A stretch of 64,000 nt of DNA from Paenibacillus sp. MSJ-34 (GTDB lineage: Bacteria > Bacillota > Bacilli > Paenibacillales > Paenibacillaceae). Of the stretch, positions 16,220 through 24,990 are shown in pieces. The notes beneath the pieces were generated by a model. That model did not search any database and was not told the DNA's origin. It worked only from the letters and a program-made list of their open reading frames with translations. Position 1 is the stretch's first letter, and each line of letters starts with the position of its first letter. The position numbers were made by a program, and so were the translations under genes. Where the stretch lies: the NCBI RefSeq assembly GCF_018918005.1, contig NZ_JAHLPR010000031.1, forward strand, positions 20,555 to 84,554, in the 5' to 3' direction.

Positions 16220-17215
16220 TTAGTTTTCCAGCAAATATTTTTCCAACTCGTCGATCACTTGATTGGCGCAGAGGACGCCGCCGGATGTGTTCCAGACTAC
16301 GTCGTCCACTTTGAACGCTTTGTTGTTTTTCACCGCGTTCAAGTTTTGCCATAGCGGATCTTTGGTCCATTCTTCCTCGAGCTTGGACGCTTCGCCGTCG
16401 CCCGTCTCATAAGAGAAGTAGAACAGAATATCGCCATCCATTTCCGGGATTCGTTCGCGTGTGACTTCATCGGCGAATTTGTCTTGATCTTGCGATTCCG
16501 GTCTGGCGACTCCCAGTTCCTTCAAGATGGAGCCGAGGAACGTATCGTTATACATGATGCGGACGCGTCCCGGCATGAAACGAACGACCGACACTTTCGT
16601 ATTCAATTTGTCGCCGACGTTTGCTTTAAACTGGTCGACGCGTTTATCGTAATCGGCGAGAATTTGTTCCCCTTCGGCCTTTTTGTTCAACGCTTCGGCA
16701 TATAGCATGAAATTATCCTTCCAGTCGCCCCGCGGCTCTTCGACGAATACGGTCGGAGCGATCGCCGACAGTTGCTGGTATATTTTCTCGTGACGGAATT
16801 TCATCCCCAGAATCAAGTCCGGTTTCAGCCCGACGATTGTTTCCAGATTCGGCTGCGATTCCGTTCCGACGATCGTGACGCCTTCCATTTGTTTCTCTAC
16901 AATATGGTAGAAGGATGTCGGATCCGTCCAGGAGCCGACTGCTCCAACAGGCTTGACGCCCAAAGAAGCCAACGTTTCCACCCCTTGTGCCGTAAGAACG
17001 ACGACGCGCTTCGGCGTGCCTGGGATCGGGGTTTCGCCCATCGCATGCTTGACCGTGTATGACGCTTCCTGTTGGTTTCCGTTATCGGACGCTTGCTCCG
17101 CCGGCTTGCCCGTCGCAAGTTGTTCCGCTTGCTGACCGCCGCAGCCGGTCATGATAAGGATAAGCGCCAGCATTAAGGCAATAAATGCTTTCGTGTGATA
17201 AGTACGTAGTGACAT
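16220..17215 (-). CDS. Iron-siderophore ABC transporter substrate-binding lipoprotein
   Basis: A 331-residue periplasmic-binding-type lipoprotein. The signal peptide ends in the lipobox MTGC with Cys25 as the lipid anchor. The two-lobe class III (FhuD/BtuF-like) fold is indicated by KRVVVLTAQGVETLASLGVKPVG, NLETIVGLKPDLILG and a long connecting helix (NFMLYAEALNKKAEGEQILADYDKRV). It delivers a ferric siderophore to the permeases encoded divergently at 17429 and 18436. A Fur box lies at 17243-17257. It resembles the YfiY type of Bacillus, but the actual siderophore is unknown. Confidence 0.85.
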   Translation of the reverse strand: MSLRTYHTKAFIALMLALILIMTGCGGQQAEQLATGKPAEQASDNGNQQEASYTVKHAMGETPIPGTPKRVVVLTAQGVETLASLGVKPVGAVGSWTDPTSFYHIVEKQMEGVTIVGTESQPNLETIVGLKPDLILGMKFRHEKIYQQLSAIAPTVFVEEPRGDWKDNFMLYAEALNKKAEGEQILADYDKRVDQFKANVGDKLNTKVSVVRFMPGRVRIMYNDTFLGSILKELGVARPESQDQDKFADEVTRERIPEMDGDILFYFSYETGDGEASKLEEEWTKDPLWQNLNAVKNNKAFKVDDVVWNTSGGVLCANQVIDELEKYLLEN

Positions 17216-17242
17216 GCCTTGTTAACCCCTTCGCAATGAGAA

Positions 17243-17257
17243 TGAGAATGATTTTCA
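17243..17257. promoter_or_regulatory. Fur box (binding-protein side)
   Basis: TGAGAATGATTTTCA fits the 7-1-7 Fur consensus TGATAATNATTATCA with two changes. A partly overlapping AATGAGAATG repeat lies beside it. It is 28 bp before the start of the minus-strand binding-protein gene. Confidence 0.8.
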
Positions 17258-17308
17258 ATAAACTAGACTTATGCTACAACCATTTAATTTAAAAGTCAAG
17301 CGTAAAAT

Positions 17309-17359
17309 TGATAATGATTCTCAAATTCATTGACAATCGATTCGTTTTGTCATTACACT
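17309..17359 (+). promoter_or_regulatory. Fur box and promoter of the permease-ATPase operon
   Basis: TGATAATGATTCTCA (17309-17323) matches the Fur 7-1-7 consensus with one change. TTGACA (17330-17335) and TACACT (17354-17359), 18 bases apart, form a promoter just downstream. A further TGATAATAATAGATA lies at about 17367. Iron-dependent repression is the inference. Confidence 0.8.
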
Positions 17360-17428
17360 GGTATTTGATAATAATAGATAGATGGATTTGAGATAGAACC
17401 GAATTCGAGCTGGGGATGATCATAAGAA

Positions 17429-18439
17429 ATGAAAGGTTTACTGCATAATCGCGTACTGAAACTAACCGGATTGGGAATCCTATTCCTTCTGCTGCTATAT
17501 TTAAGCTACGCCAGTCTTGTCTTCGGAGTCATCGATACGAATTGGAACACAGTCATCGATGCGTTTACGCGTTTCAACGGTTCCAACGAACATATCGTCA
17601 TTACGGATGTCAGAGTTCCCCGCGTACTGAACGCACTGGCGGTCGGAGCCAGCCTGGGCATCGCCGGAGCGCTTCTGCAAGCGTTGACGCGCAACCCGGT
17701 CGCCGATACCGAATTGTTCGGCCTGAACGCCGGCGCCGCCTTGTTCGTCGTATTTGCCGTGACGTTCGTCGGTATTAGCTCGTTATCCTCGTTCACCTGG
17801 ATCGCCTTCCTGGGAGCGGCGGTCAGCGGCTTGATCGTTTACATGCTCGGTTCGCTTGGCCGCGACGGAATGACGCCGGTCAAGCTTATTTTGGCGGGAG
17901 CGGCGATTACCGCCTTGGCCGGTTCGGCGCGTCACGGCATGCTCGTGCTGAACGAGAAAGCGCTGGACGAAGTGCTGTTCTGGCTGTCGGGCTCGGTTGG
18001 CGGCCGCAAATTGGAATACTTGCAAGCGGTGCTTCCTTATATGATCGCCGGCTGGGCGGCCTCTTTCGTCCTCGCGCGCCCGATTCAAATTTTGCTGATG
18101 GGCGACGATGTGGCCAAAGGATTGGGGCAGCGCACGATTATGGTAAAAATCGCCGCCGGCGCGGCGATCGTCCTGCTCTGCGGCAGCTCCGTCGCGGTTG
18201 CGGGACCGATCGGTTTTGTCGGCTTAGTCACGCCGCATCTTGCCCGCTATTTGGCCGGGCAGCGGATGTTGTGGATCTTCATATATAGCGGTGCGCTCGG
18301 TTCCGCCATTCTATTGTTGGCCGATATCGCGGCCCGGTTTATCGCCATGCCGGCCGAAGTGCCGATCGGCGCCATGACCGCGCTCATTGGCGTTCCGTTC
18401 TTCTTCTACGTGGTTCGAAAGGGGATCAATCAGAAATGA
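17429..18439 (+). CDS. Iron-siderophore ABC transporter permease (FecCD family), first subunit
   Basis: A 336-residue polytopic membrane protein with about nine to ten hydrophobic helices. The family blocks RVPRVLNALAVGASLGIAGALLQALTRNPVADTELFGLNAGAA and GPIGFVGLVTPHLARYL are present; the latter is the FecCD coupling segment that contacts the ATPase. It overlaps the second permease gene by 4 bp (ATGA). Together they form the heterodimeric channel for the divergently encoded lipoprotein. Confidence 0.9.
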   Translation: MKGLLHNRVLKLTGLGILFLLLLYLSYASLVFGVIDTNWNTVIDAFTRFNGSNEHIVITDVRVPRVLNALAVGASLGIAGALLQALTRNPVADTELFGLNAGAALFVVFAVTFVGISSLSSFTWIAFLGAAVSGLIVYMLGSLGRDGMTPVKLILAGAAITALAGSARHGMLVLNEKALDEVLFWLSGSVGGRKLEYLQAVLPYMIAGWAASFVLARPIQILLMGDDVAKGLGQRTIMVKIAAGAAIVLLCGSSVAVAGPIGFVGLVTPHLARYLAGQRMLWIFIYSGALGSAILLLADIAARFIAMPAEVPIGAMTALIGVPFFFYVVRKGINQK

Positions 18440-19473
18440 AATCATACGCTACACTGCGGGGCCGCAAAGGTACGTTCTCGTTGCTTATTCATAAAAGAAC
18501 TCTGCTGCTCACCTTGCTGTTTGCATTGCTGGTCATTGCGGCCGCGGTCGTCAGCCTGGGCATCGGCGAATTGAAAATTCATCCGGTCGACGTCTTGAAA
18601 GTATTCGCAGGCATGGGGACGGAACAGAACGAAATCGTCGTGAAGCAATTCCGGCTGCCGCGGGTGCTCGTCGCGATCTTGGTCGGCGCTGCGCTTGCGG
18701 CGGCCGGCGCCATCATGCAAGGCATCGTAAGAAATCCGCTCGCTTCGCCCGATATTCTTGGGATAACAGGAGGGGCGTCCGTAACGGCTGTCGGCTTCTT
18801 GCTCTACTTCGATACCGCCAGCATCAAATGGCTTCCTCCGGCCGCGTTTGCAGGCGCGACGTTGATCACGCTTGTCATTTACGCGCTGGCATGGAAAAAA
18901 GGAGTGTCTTCGCTGCGGCTGGTCATGATCGGCGTAGGCATGAAAATTGCGGCCAACGCGGTCATTACGATCTTGATCATGTTTAGTCCGTTTATTTTGC
19001 AAAATAAGGCAACACTATGGTTGACAGGCAGCATATACGGGGTGGACTGGAACGATGTGCAATTAATTGCTCCGTGGATCGTCATCTTACTATTGCTGGC
19101 ATTGCTGATGACGCGGCGCGTAAACGTCCAGCAATTGGGGGATGAAATCGCGACAGGCGTCGGAACGCGAATTCAATTCGACCGGTTTGCCTTGCTCGTC
19201 ATTTGCGCCGCGCTTACCGGAGCGGCCGTTGCCGTCGGCGGCGAGATCAGCTTCGTCGCTTTGCTCGCGCCGCATATCGCCAAGCAAATGACAGGCCCGT
19301 CCTTCGGCGGAGCGATGCCCTTGTCTGCCTGCGTCGGCGCGTTGATCGTCGTCGTTGCCGACTTGATCGCAAGAACCGCCTTTTCGCCGATTGACGTCCC
19401 GGTCGGCGTCTTTACGTCGGCGGTCGGCGCCCCGTTCTTCATTTATTTGTTATATCGAAATCGCAAGCGATAA
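18436..19473 (+). CDS. Iron-siderophore ABC transporter permease (FecCD family), second subunit
   Basis: A 345-residue FecCD permease. RLPRVLVAILVGAALAAAGAIMQGIVRNPLASPDILGITGGA and EISFVALLAPHIAKQM mark the family. A basic N-terminus precedes the first helix. It is translationally coupled to the first permease and 18 bp before the ATPase gene. The presence of two different permeases means a heterodimeric importer. Confidence 0.9.
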   Translation: MKSYATLRGRKGTFSLLIHKRTLLLTLLFALLVIAAAVVSLGIGELKIHPVDVLKVFAGMGTEQNEIVVKQFRLPRVLVAILVGAALAAAGAIMQGIVRNPLASPDILGITGGASVTAVGFLLYFDTASIKWLPPAAFAGATLITLVIYALAWKKGVSSLRLVMIGVGMKIAANAVITILIMFSPFILQNKATLWLTGSIYGVDWNDVQLIAPWIVILLLLALLMTRRVNVQQLGDEIATGVGTRIQFDRFALLVICAALTGAAVAVGGEISFVALLAPHIAKQMTGPSFGGAMPLSACVGALIVVVADLIARTAFSPIDVPVGVFTSAVGAPFFIYLLYRNRKR

Positions 19474-19491
19474 CCGAAAGGAGCAAAACGT

Positions 19492-20343
19492 ATGCACGCC
19501 TTGCAAACTAGGCAGTTAACTTTAACCTACGGAGAACAGAATATTATCGAAGGCCTCGATTTGCATATTCCTGTCGGGGAGATTACCGTGCTGATCGGCA
19601 GCAACGGCTGCGGGAAATCGACGCTGCTGCGCTCGCTGGCGCGGCTATTGAAACCGAAGGAAGGCGTGATTTTGCTCGACGGGAAAGCGATTGCCAAACA
19701 GTCGACCAAAGAAGTGGCGAAACGTCTCGCCATTTTGCCGCAAGGCCCGAATGCGCCCGACGGGCTGACCGTATTGCAGCTTGTCAAGCAGGGCCGCTAT
19801 CCGCATCAAAGCTGGTTGAAGCAATGGTCGGAGGAGGACGAACGGATGGTGGCGAAGGCGCTCGAGGCGACCAAGCTTACCGCGCTTGCGGATCATCCGC
19901 TCGATTCGCTGTCGGGCGGCCAACGGCAGCGCGCCTGGATCGCGATGACGCTGGCGCAAGGGACGGAGACGATACTGCTCGACGAACCGACGACGTACTT
20001 GGATATGTCCCATCAGATGGAAATTCTCGATCTGCTGTTCGAACTGAACTCGGCAGAGAAGCGCACCATCGTCATGGTGTTGCACGATCTGAACCTCGCT
20101 TGCCGCTACGCCCATCACATCGTTGCCGTCCATAATCGAACCGTGCATGCCGAAGGAAGGCCGGAAGAGGTCATGACGGAACAATTGGTGCGCACCGTGT
20201 TTGATATGGAGTGCCGGATGATCCTCGATCCGTTGTACGGTACTCCGATGTGCATTCCTTACAGCAAATGCTTCCCGCTGCCGGAGGGGAAGGCGCAGCA
20301 TGGCAAGGGAAGCGAAGCCAAGACGGCCATTCATTCCTCATAG
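19492..20343 (+). CDS. Iron-siderophore ABC transporter ATPase (FecE/FhuC type)
   Basis: A 283-residue ATPase. Walker [10 protein letters not shown] begins at residue 36, the Q-loop is in LAILPQG, the signature [10 protein letters not shown] and Walker [13 protein letters not shown] follow, and the H-loop is VLHDLNLA. It completes a full Fur-controlled importer, so this strain does not need a shared housekeeping ATPase for this system. AAAGGAGC lies before the ATG. Confidence 0.9.
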   Translation: MHALQTRQLTLTYGEQNIIEGLDLHIPVGEITVLIGSNGCGKSTLLRSLARLLKPKEGVILLDGKAIAKQSTKEVAKRLAILPQGPNAPDGLTVLQLVKQGRYPHQSWLKQWSEEDERMVAKALEATKLTALADHPLDSLSGGQRQRAWIAMTLAQGTETILLDEPTTYLDMSHQMEILDLLFELNSAEKRTIVMVLHDLNLACRYAHHIVAVHNRTVHAEGRPEEVMTEQLVRTVFDMECRMILDPLYGTPMCIPYSKCFPLPEGKAQHGKGSEAKTAIHSS

Positions 20344-20356
20344 CCGCAAGCTGCTC

Positions 20357-20384
20357 AATGCCCGCCGCTTTTCCGGCAGGCATT
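20357..20384. terminator. Bidirectional hairpin between convergent genes
   Basis: AATGCC and GCCG pair with CGGC and GGCATT around one mismatch and a short T-rich loop. It sits in the 43-bp gap between the ATPase gene and the convergent HxlR gene and probably ends both. Confidence 0.55.
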
Positions 20385-20386
20385 GT

Positions 20387-20719
20387 TCATGTCGGCCGCT
20401 CCGCATCCTCCGGGACGATCCATTCGCGCGACCATTTCTCGATCTCCCGGATCATCGGCTTCAGCGCATATCCTTTGTCGGTCAAGGAATATTGGATGCG
20501 GACGGGCGTCTCCGGAAACACCTCGCGCATTACGATTCCTTCCTGTTCCAATTCCTTCAACCTTTCCGATAACAGCCTTCCGCTAATCGGGATGGCCTCT
20601 TCAATGGCGCCAAATCGTTGCGGACCGGCAAGCAATTGGTGCACAATCAATACGGTCCAACGTTTGCTCAACATCTGTATTCCTTTTTCCACAAGAGGGC
20701 ATAATGATTGCGGCTCCAT
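20387..20719 (-). CDS. catR-like: HxlR/DUF24-family regulator, CatR/YodB-like
   Basis: A 110-residue winged-helix regulator. KRWTVLIVHQLLAGPQRFGAIE and ISGRLLSERLKELEQEGIV are the HxlR core. A single N-terminal cysteine, Cys7, is at the position of the redox-sensing Cys in Bacillus subtilis CatR (YvaP), which represses catDE and is inactivated by quinones and diamide. It is divergent from a CatE-like dioxygenase gene, with an inverted repeat between them. Regulation by catechol/quinone stress is therefore likely but inferred. Confidence 0.82.
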   Translation of the reverse strand: MEPQSLCPLVEKGIQMLSKRWTVLIVHQLLAGPQRFGAIEEAIPISGRLLSERLKELEQEGIVMREVFPETPVRIQYSLTDKGYALKPMIREIEKWSREWIVPEDAERPT

Positions 20720-20789
20720 TGTAATTTCACCTCGCTACGAACCAAGTATACCTTAGCCTTAATATAGTTACAAAATAAAATTTACACAC

Positions 20790-20834
20790 TTGACAGTATT
20801 AATATATTATTTTAAACTAACTTACAAAAAGTAA
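20790..20834 (+). promoter_or_regulatory. Promoter and CatR-type operator of the catE-like gene
   Basis: TTGACA (20790-20795) and TAAACT (20813-20818) are 17 bases apart. The inverted repeat TTAC-AAAAA-GTAA (20822-20834) covers the expected transcription start. It resembles the TTAC...GTAA operators of CatR/YodB-type repressors, and a second TTAC-containing half-site pair lies near 20768-20786 towards the regulator gene. Confidence 0.68.
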
Positions 20835-20863
20835 ACAACTTGAAAAATTAGGAGGTAGATCAA

Positions 20864-21748
20864 TTGAGCTCCGCAACCTCTACGATACATCCCGGCTTGG
20901 AACTGGGCGAAGTCCAGCTTAAAGTCAGCAATCTCGAACATTCCCTTGCCTTTTATCAACATGTTGTCGGTTTGCGCATCTTGAAACGAGAGGGCAATCG
21001 CGCTCATCTTACCGCTGATGGGCATAAAGTTTTGGTCGTTCTGGAAGAAGTGCCGAACGCTTCGATTACGCAGCCGAGAACCGCAAGCGGGCTGTACCAT
21101 TTCGCCATTCTTGTGCCTACGCGCCAAGCTTTGGGCATTGTTTTGCGCAGACTGATCGATCTTGGAATCCACATCGGCCAAGCGGATCATCTAGTCAGCG
21201 AAGCGCTATACATTTCGGATCCCGATTACAACGGGATCGAAATATACCGCGATCGTCCGCGGGAGGAGTGGCCGCGGGACAAGGACGGGCAGATTCGGAT
21301 GGCTACCGATCCGATCGACTGGGAAGGGCTGCTGCAGGAAGCGGCCGGCAGTTCGAGCGAGACGGCGGCGTTGCCGCCCGATACGAAGATCGGGCATATG
21401 CATTTTCACGTTAGCGACATCGCGGAATCCGGCCGATTCTATTGCGACGTGCTAGGATTCGAGCTGATCGGAAATTATATGCGGCAGATGGGGGCGCTGT
21501 TCGTGTCCGCGGGCGGGTATCATCACCATATCGGCTTGAATGTTTGGGCCGGGGCCGGTACGCCGATGCCGCCGGCGAATGGAACCGGGATCGGTTATTA
21601 TACGATCGTGATGCCGGGCGAAGCCGAATTGAAGAAGCTCCTCGACCGGATCGGCCGCGCGGGAATAGCGGTGCGGGAACATGATCAAGCGTGGTTCGTC
21701 ACGGATCCTACGGGCATTGAAATCAAGTTGATCGCATCGCAAAAATGA
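20864..21748 (+). CDS. catE-like: Catechol-2,3-dioxygenase-like VOC protein (CatE type)
   Basis: A 294-residue protein with two tandem vicinal-oxygen-chelate modules (about 12-130 and 170-290). Candidate metal ligands are in YHFAILVPT, GIEIYRDRP, HMHFHVSD, YHHHIGLNVW and GIEIKLIA. Length and layout match Bacillus subtilis CatE, which opens catechol to detoxify it. TTG start with TTAGGAGGTAG upstream. The CatR-like regulator next door supports the assignment. The partner CatD (DoxX-like) is absent here. Confidence 0.78.
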   Translation: MSSATSTIHPGLELGEVQLKVSNLEHSLAFYQHVVGLRILKREGNRAHLTADGHKVLVVLEEVPNASITQPRTASGLYHFAILVPTRQALGIVLRRLIDLGIHIGQADHLVSEALYISDPDYNGIEIYRDRPREEWPRDKDGQIRMATDPIDWEGLLQEAAGSSSETAALPPDTKIGHMHFHVSDIAESGRFYCDVLGFELIGNYMRQMGALFVSAGGYHHHIGLNVWAGAGTPMPPANGTGIGYYTIVMPGEAELKKLLDRIGRAGIAVREHDQAWFVTDPTGIEIKLIASQK

Positions 21749-21909
21749 GATTTTGCCGAAAAGACAGCAACTGCATTGATTAGCGGATTTTGAGGCACTA
21801 GCGTTGCATCAATTAGATGACGAAGCAGTATAGTCGTCTTTGCAAACCATCCGCTCCAGCGGGAAAGAAAAGCGAGGCAATGAAAGACCTTTCATTCAGA
21901 AACCTGCAA

Positions 21910-22027
21910 ATGTGCATCTTTTAACCCGTTTCGATCGGTTGCTGCAGCAAAGCCTGCGAAAATGCATCTTTTATCTCGCCATGATGGGAATGGGATGGTA
22001 TGGGGCGGAATTCCTGCATAATCGCAG
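21910..22027 (+). repeat. Extragenic repeat B, copy 1
   Basis: ATGTGCATCTTTTAACCCGT, CGATCGGTTG, GCAGCAA, GCCTGCGA, and the closing ATTCCTG..ATCGCAG match 38304-38423 along their whole length with scattered substitutions. At the second site the repeat lies directly after repeat A; here it stands alone. Confidence 0.72.
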
Positions 22028-22052
22028 GGCTTTTTCGACGCAACGCCAGTGC

Positions 22053-22362
22053 AGGATCAAAGCTCAAATCGCGATTTGTGTATGATATTTCGAACAAAGT
22101 CGCCTGATTCGATCCATGTACCGCTCAATGTGTATGATTTTTCATACACATGTACAAGGATCAAAGCTCAAATCGCGATTTGTGTATGATATTTCGAACA
22201 AAATCGCCTGATTCGATCCATGCACCGCTCAATGTGTATGATTTTTCACACATATGTACAGGATCAGAGCTCAAATCGCGATTTTAGTATGATATTTCGA
22301 ACAAAGTCGCCTGATTCGATCCATGTACCGCTCAATGTGTATGATTTTTCATACACATGTAC
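22053..22362 (+). repeat. Tandem array of three 103-104-bp units (six 52-bp half-units)
   Basis: AGGATCA marks the start of units at 22053, 22157 and 22260. Each unit contains the perfect palindrome AAATCGCGATTT and two TGTGTATG-type sites. The sites lie at 22077, 22129, 22181, 22233, 22284 and 22336, that is, 51-52 bp apart throughout. Sites 2 and 6 form a perfect hairpin, stem TGTGTATGA / TCATACACA with loop TTTT; site 4 is a diverged version. Sites 1, 3 and 5 are a more degenerate variant. Confidence 0.85.
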
Positions 22363-22384
22363 AGGATCAGTATTGCGAGGCAAA

Positions 22385-22423
22385 GCCAGCCCGAAGTCAA
22401 ATACGGAACGACTTCGGGCTGGC
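22385..22423 (-). terminator. Strong hairpin after the MFS gene
   Basis: Perfect 14-bp stem GCCAGCCCGAAGTC / GACTTCGGGCTGGC with an 11-base loop, just behind the stop codon of the minus-strand transporter gene. The T-tract is short. Confidence 0.75.
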
Positions 22424-22428
22424 TTCTA

Positions 22429-23637
22429 TTACGCACCCGCGCCGCGTTTCATCGGCGCGGGTCGTTTCGTATGGCGCTGCGACCAATAAGCCAAGCTCAT
22501 CGTGGCGAGCAGCAGCAGGCCGGTCGCCCAGAACACGGCGTGAATGGAGAACACGCCGCTGATGGCCCCGCCGACGATCGGGCCAAGCATGCCGCCGAGT
22601 TGGTTGGCGGTCTGGTTCAAGCTGAAGGCTCGTCCGCGGAACTCGCTTTCCGTCGTCCGCACGACCAGGCCGTTCAGCGCCGGGAACACCGCGCAGAAGA
22701 AAATGCCGTACGCGAACCGGATGATGGAGAACCACCAAATGTTGTGAAACGGAATTTGAAGCAGCGTTCCGATGCCTCCCGCCAGCAAGCCGATGAGCAA
22801 TATTTTATGGAAACCGATCCGGTCGGCCAGCTTCCCCCAGCGGGGAGCGAATATAATGCTGGCGACCCCGACCAGCGAGAAGACGATGCCCGCGGCGAGC
22901 GAGGCGTCTCTCGCCGGAATGCCGAGCTCGACGATGTACAGCGGCAGCACCGGTTCGATCGTCATCACCGAGAATTGGGTGCACAGCGTTAAGACGAGGA
23001 TGACGATGAACGGTTTGTTTTGCGCCGCCAAACGAATCGTGTGGCTGATCGCGCCGCTGTCTTTGCTCGGCACGAACGATTCCTCCTTAACCCAAAAAAT
23101 GATGAGCATCGTCGCAAGAAAGCAGAGCACGCCCGCGCTGCCAAAAGCGACCCGGTTATCGAAAATCTTCGACAACACGCCGCCCAGCATCGGCCCCATA
23201 ATGCTGCCGGTTGCGGTAGCCGTCGACATCATCGATAAAGCGTAGCCTACCCTTCTCTCCGGCGTGTTCGTCCCTACGAGCGCGATCGCCCCCGGAATGA
23301 AACCGGACAACAGGCCTTGCAGCAGCCGCAGCGCGAGCAGTTGAAACGGATTGGTCACGAATGCGGTCAGCAGATAAATGACGCACAGTACCAGGCCGGC
23401 CCGGATAATCATCGGCTTGCGCCCGTATTTGTCCCCAATGGCTCCCCAGAAAGGAGACGATACCGCCCCCGCCAGAAAAGCGCTGCTGAACAAAATGCCG
23501 GACCATAGTTCAATATGGTCTTTCACGCCGATTTGGATCAGAAACAGCGGCAAGAACGGGATAACCATCGAGAAGCTGGACGAGACGATAAATGAGCCGA
23601 ACCATAATATCCATAAGTTTTTCTTCCACGTTTCCAT
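22429..23637 (-). CDS. MFS multidrug-type efflux transporter
   Basis: A 402-residue protein with 12 hydrophobic segments. Motif A is GAIGDKYGRKPMI after helix 2. The region RLLQGLLSGFIPGAIALVGTNTPERRVGYAL and the repeated form in the second half (RWGKLADRIGFHK) are typical of drug:proton antiporters close to MdtG/YkuC. Start METWKK at 23637 with TTGGAGTGA upstream. The longer frame starting further upstream lacks a ribosome binding site. Export of a drug-like compound is the family inference. Confidence 0.82.
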   Translation of the reverse strand: METWKKNLWILWFGSFIVSSSFSMVIPFLPLFLIQIGVKDHIELWSGILFSSAFLAGAVSSPFWGAIGDKYGRKPMIIRAGLVLCVIYLLTAFVTNPFQLLALRLLQGLLSGFIPGAIALVGTNTPERRVGYALSMMSTATATGSIMGPMLGGVLSKIFDNRVAFGSAGVLCFLATMLIIFWVKEESFVPSKDSGAISHTIRLAAQNKPFIVILVLTLCTQFSVMTIEPVLPLYIVELGIPARDASLAAGIVFSLVGVASIIFAPRWGKLADRIGFHKILLIGLLAGGIGTLLQIPFHNIWWFSIIRFAYGIFFCAVFPALNGLVVRTTESEFRGRAFSLNQTANQLGGMLGPIVGGAISGVFSIHAVFWATGLLLLATMSLAYWSQRHTKRPAPMKRGAGA

Positions 23638-23996
23638 GATCTTCACTCCAAGCCGAACACATTTGTCCCACCTATTATACCTCAATCTTCCGTTTTTTTC
23701 TTTCCATTCCGAATCGTAGAGCCATAAGGACCGCCGAAAGTTCATTTCCCGGGGAATCGTAAAGGACGCTATTTGATAAGGTAGATGCGAAAGATAGAGC
23801 GGTCAAAGAGCCATCTCGGATAAGAGAAAATTTATGTTGCCAAAAAAACTGTTATTGCATATAATGAAAGAAATTTTACTTCAATAATTATTGTTATATA
23901 CATAATTAAACTGTATTTACAACAATAAAAGTTGTTGATTTGTACTCAACAAAAAATCAACAAAATTCGAAGCGTAGAAAGGAGAGAAAGGTTAAC
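23638..23996. promoter_or_regulatory. Regulatory region before the ArsR-type regulator
   Basis: No gene. A promoter is suggested by TTGTTA (23891-23896), 17 bases, TATTTA (23914-23919). Two dyads lie around it: the perfect palindrome CAATAATTATTG (23882-23893) overlapping the -35, and CAACAA-TAAAAG-TTGTTG (23920-23937) at the start site. Both are good operator candidates for autoregulation of the operon. Confidence 0.5.
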
Positions 23997-24956
23997 GTGA
24001 GCATTGAAATCGATTTTTCCGATCATTCGAAATTGAATCGAATATTGACCACCAATATCGACGATTTTATTCATATTGCGAAAGCGCTCTCGACAGAGCT
24101 GCGCATCGAAATGTTCAAAAGCCTGCTCGAAAGGCCGATGAACGTGGTGGAAATATCCGAGAAATTCAATCTTCCCGCCTCGACAGCCGCCATTAACATT
24201 AAAAAGCTGGAGGATGCGGGACTCATCAAAACGGAAATGATTCCCGGAACGAGAGGGACCCAGAAAGTATGCGCAGCCGTCTTCAGCAGAATCGTTGCCG
24301 ACTTCTCTTACTTCAATCCGCCGCCCTCCGATCATTGCGCCACCGTCGCTCTGCCGATCGGCCATTACGTCGATTCGGACGTCCTGCCGACATGCGGCAT
24401 GTTGAGCGAGACGTCGATTATCGGGGAAATGGACGAGCCGAGATCGTTTTTTGAACCGGAGCGCATGAACGCACAGCTGATCTGGTTTCGCAAAGGTTAC
24501 TTGGAGTACCGTTTTCCGAATCGGGCTCCGCGCGGATCGATCATTCGCCAATTGGAACTGACGATGGAAGTTTGTTCGGAAGCGCCGCTCCATAATCCGG
24601 ACTGGCCTTCAGATATAACATTATGGATGAATGGAAAGGAGCTGGGTACTTGGACGAGTCCCGGAGATTTCGGCGGAGAGCGCGGTCTGCTGACCCCGTC
24701 CTGGTGGGGCGTCGAGAATACGCAATACGGTCTTCTCAAAACATGGCGCATTAACGCGGACGGATCGTTTATCGACGGAAGGAAAATTTCGGATACGCGA
24801 GTGAGCGCATTGCATGCGGACGAGCAATCGACTATTACGGTTCGGATCGGGGTAAAGCCCGACGCGCAGCACGAAGGCGGAATCAACTTGTTCGGCCGAA
24901 AATTCGGAAATTATGAAACCGATTTGCAAATGAGAATTTATTACGAGCATGAATGA
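23997..24956 (+). CDS. ArsR-family regulator with C-terminal sensing domain
   Basis: A 319-residue protein. The winged helix is at about 20-100 (KALSTELRIEMFKSLLERPMNVVEISEKFNLPASTAAINIKKLEDAGLI). The C-terminal 200 residues form an unassigned, beta-rich domain with WMNGKELGTWTSPGDFGGERG. ArsR-type regulators with this extension occur next to glycosidase genes and probably sense a carbohydrate there. GTG start with AAAGGAGAGAAAGG upstream. It precedes the GH2 gene by 34 bp in one operon. Ligand unknown. Confidence 0.78.
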   Translation: MSIEIDFSDHSKLNRILTTNIDDFIHIAKALSTELRIEMFKSLLERPMNVVEISEKFNLPASTAAINIKKLEDAGLIKTEMIPGTRGTQKVCAAVFSRIVADFSYFNPPPSDHCATVALPIGHYVDSDVLPTCGMLSETSIIGEMDEPRSFFEPERMNAQLIWFRKGYLEYRFPNRAPRGSIIRQLELTMEVCSEAPLHNPDWPSDITLWMNGKELGTWTSPGDFGGERGLLTPSWWGVENTQYGLLKTWRINADGSFIDGRKISDTRVSALHADEQSTITVRIGVKPDAQHEGGINLFGRKFGNYETDLQMRIYYEHE

Positions 24957-24990
24957 TCCAAATTAATAACATCATAGGAGCGTGTTATTC

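Larger units (their letters stand above)
21749..22428. other. Intergenic region: repeat B, 103-bp tandem array, terminator
   Basis: No gene. It begins with GCATTGATTAGC and CTAGCGTTGCATCAATTAG (short TTAxCGTTGCATC-type motif). Then come repeat B (21910-22027), three tandem copies of a 103-104-bp unit (22053-22362), and the hairpin that ends the minus-strand MFS gene. Confidence 0.6.

Noticed and set aside
22053..22362. CRISPR-like array
   Set aside because: The units are 103-104 bp, contiguous and alike over their whole length; there are no unique spacers and no cas genes nearby.
22220..22992. Plus-strand frames over the tandem array and the MFS gene 3' end
   Set aside because: They read through the array, the terminator hairpin and the antisense of a well-supported transporter gene.
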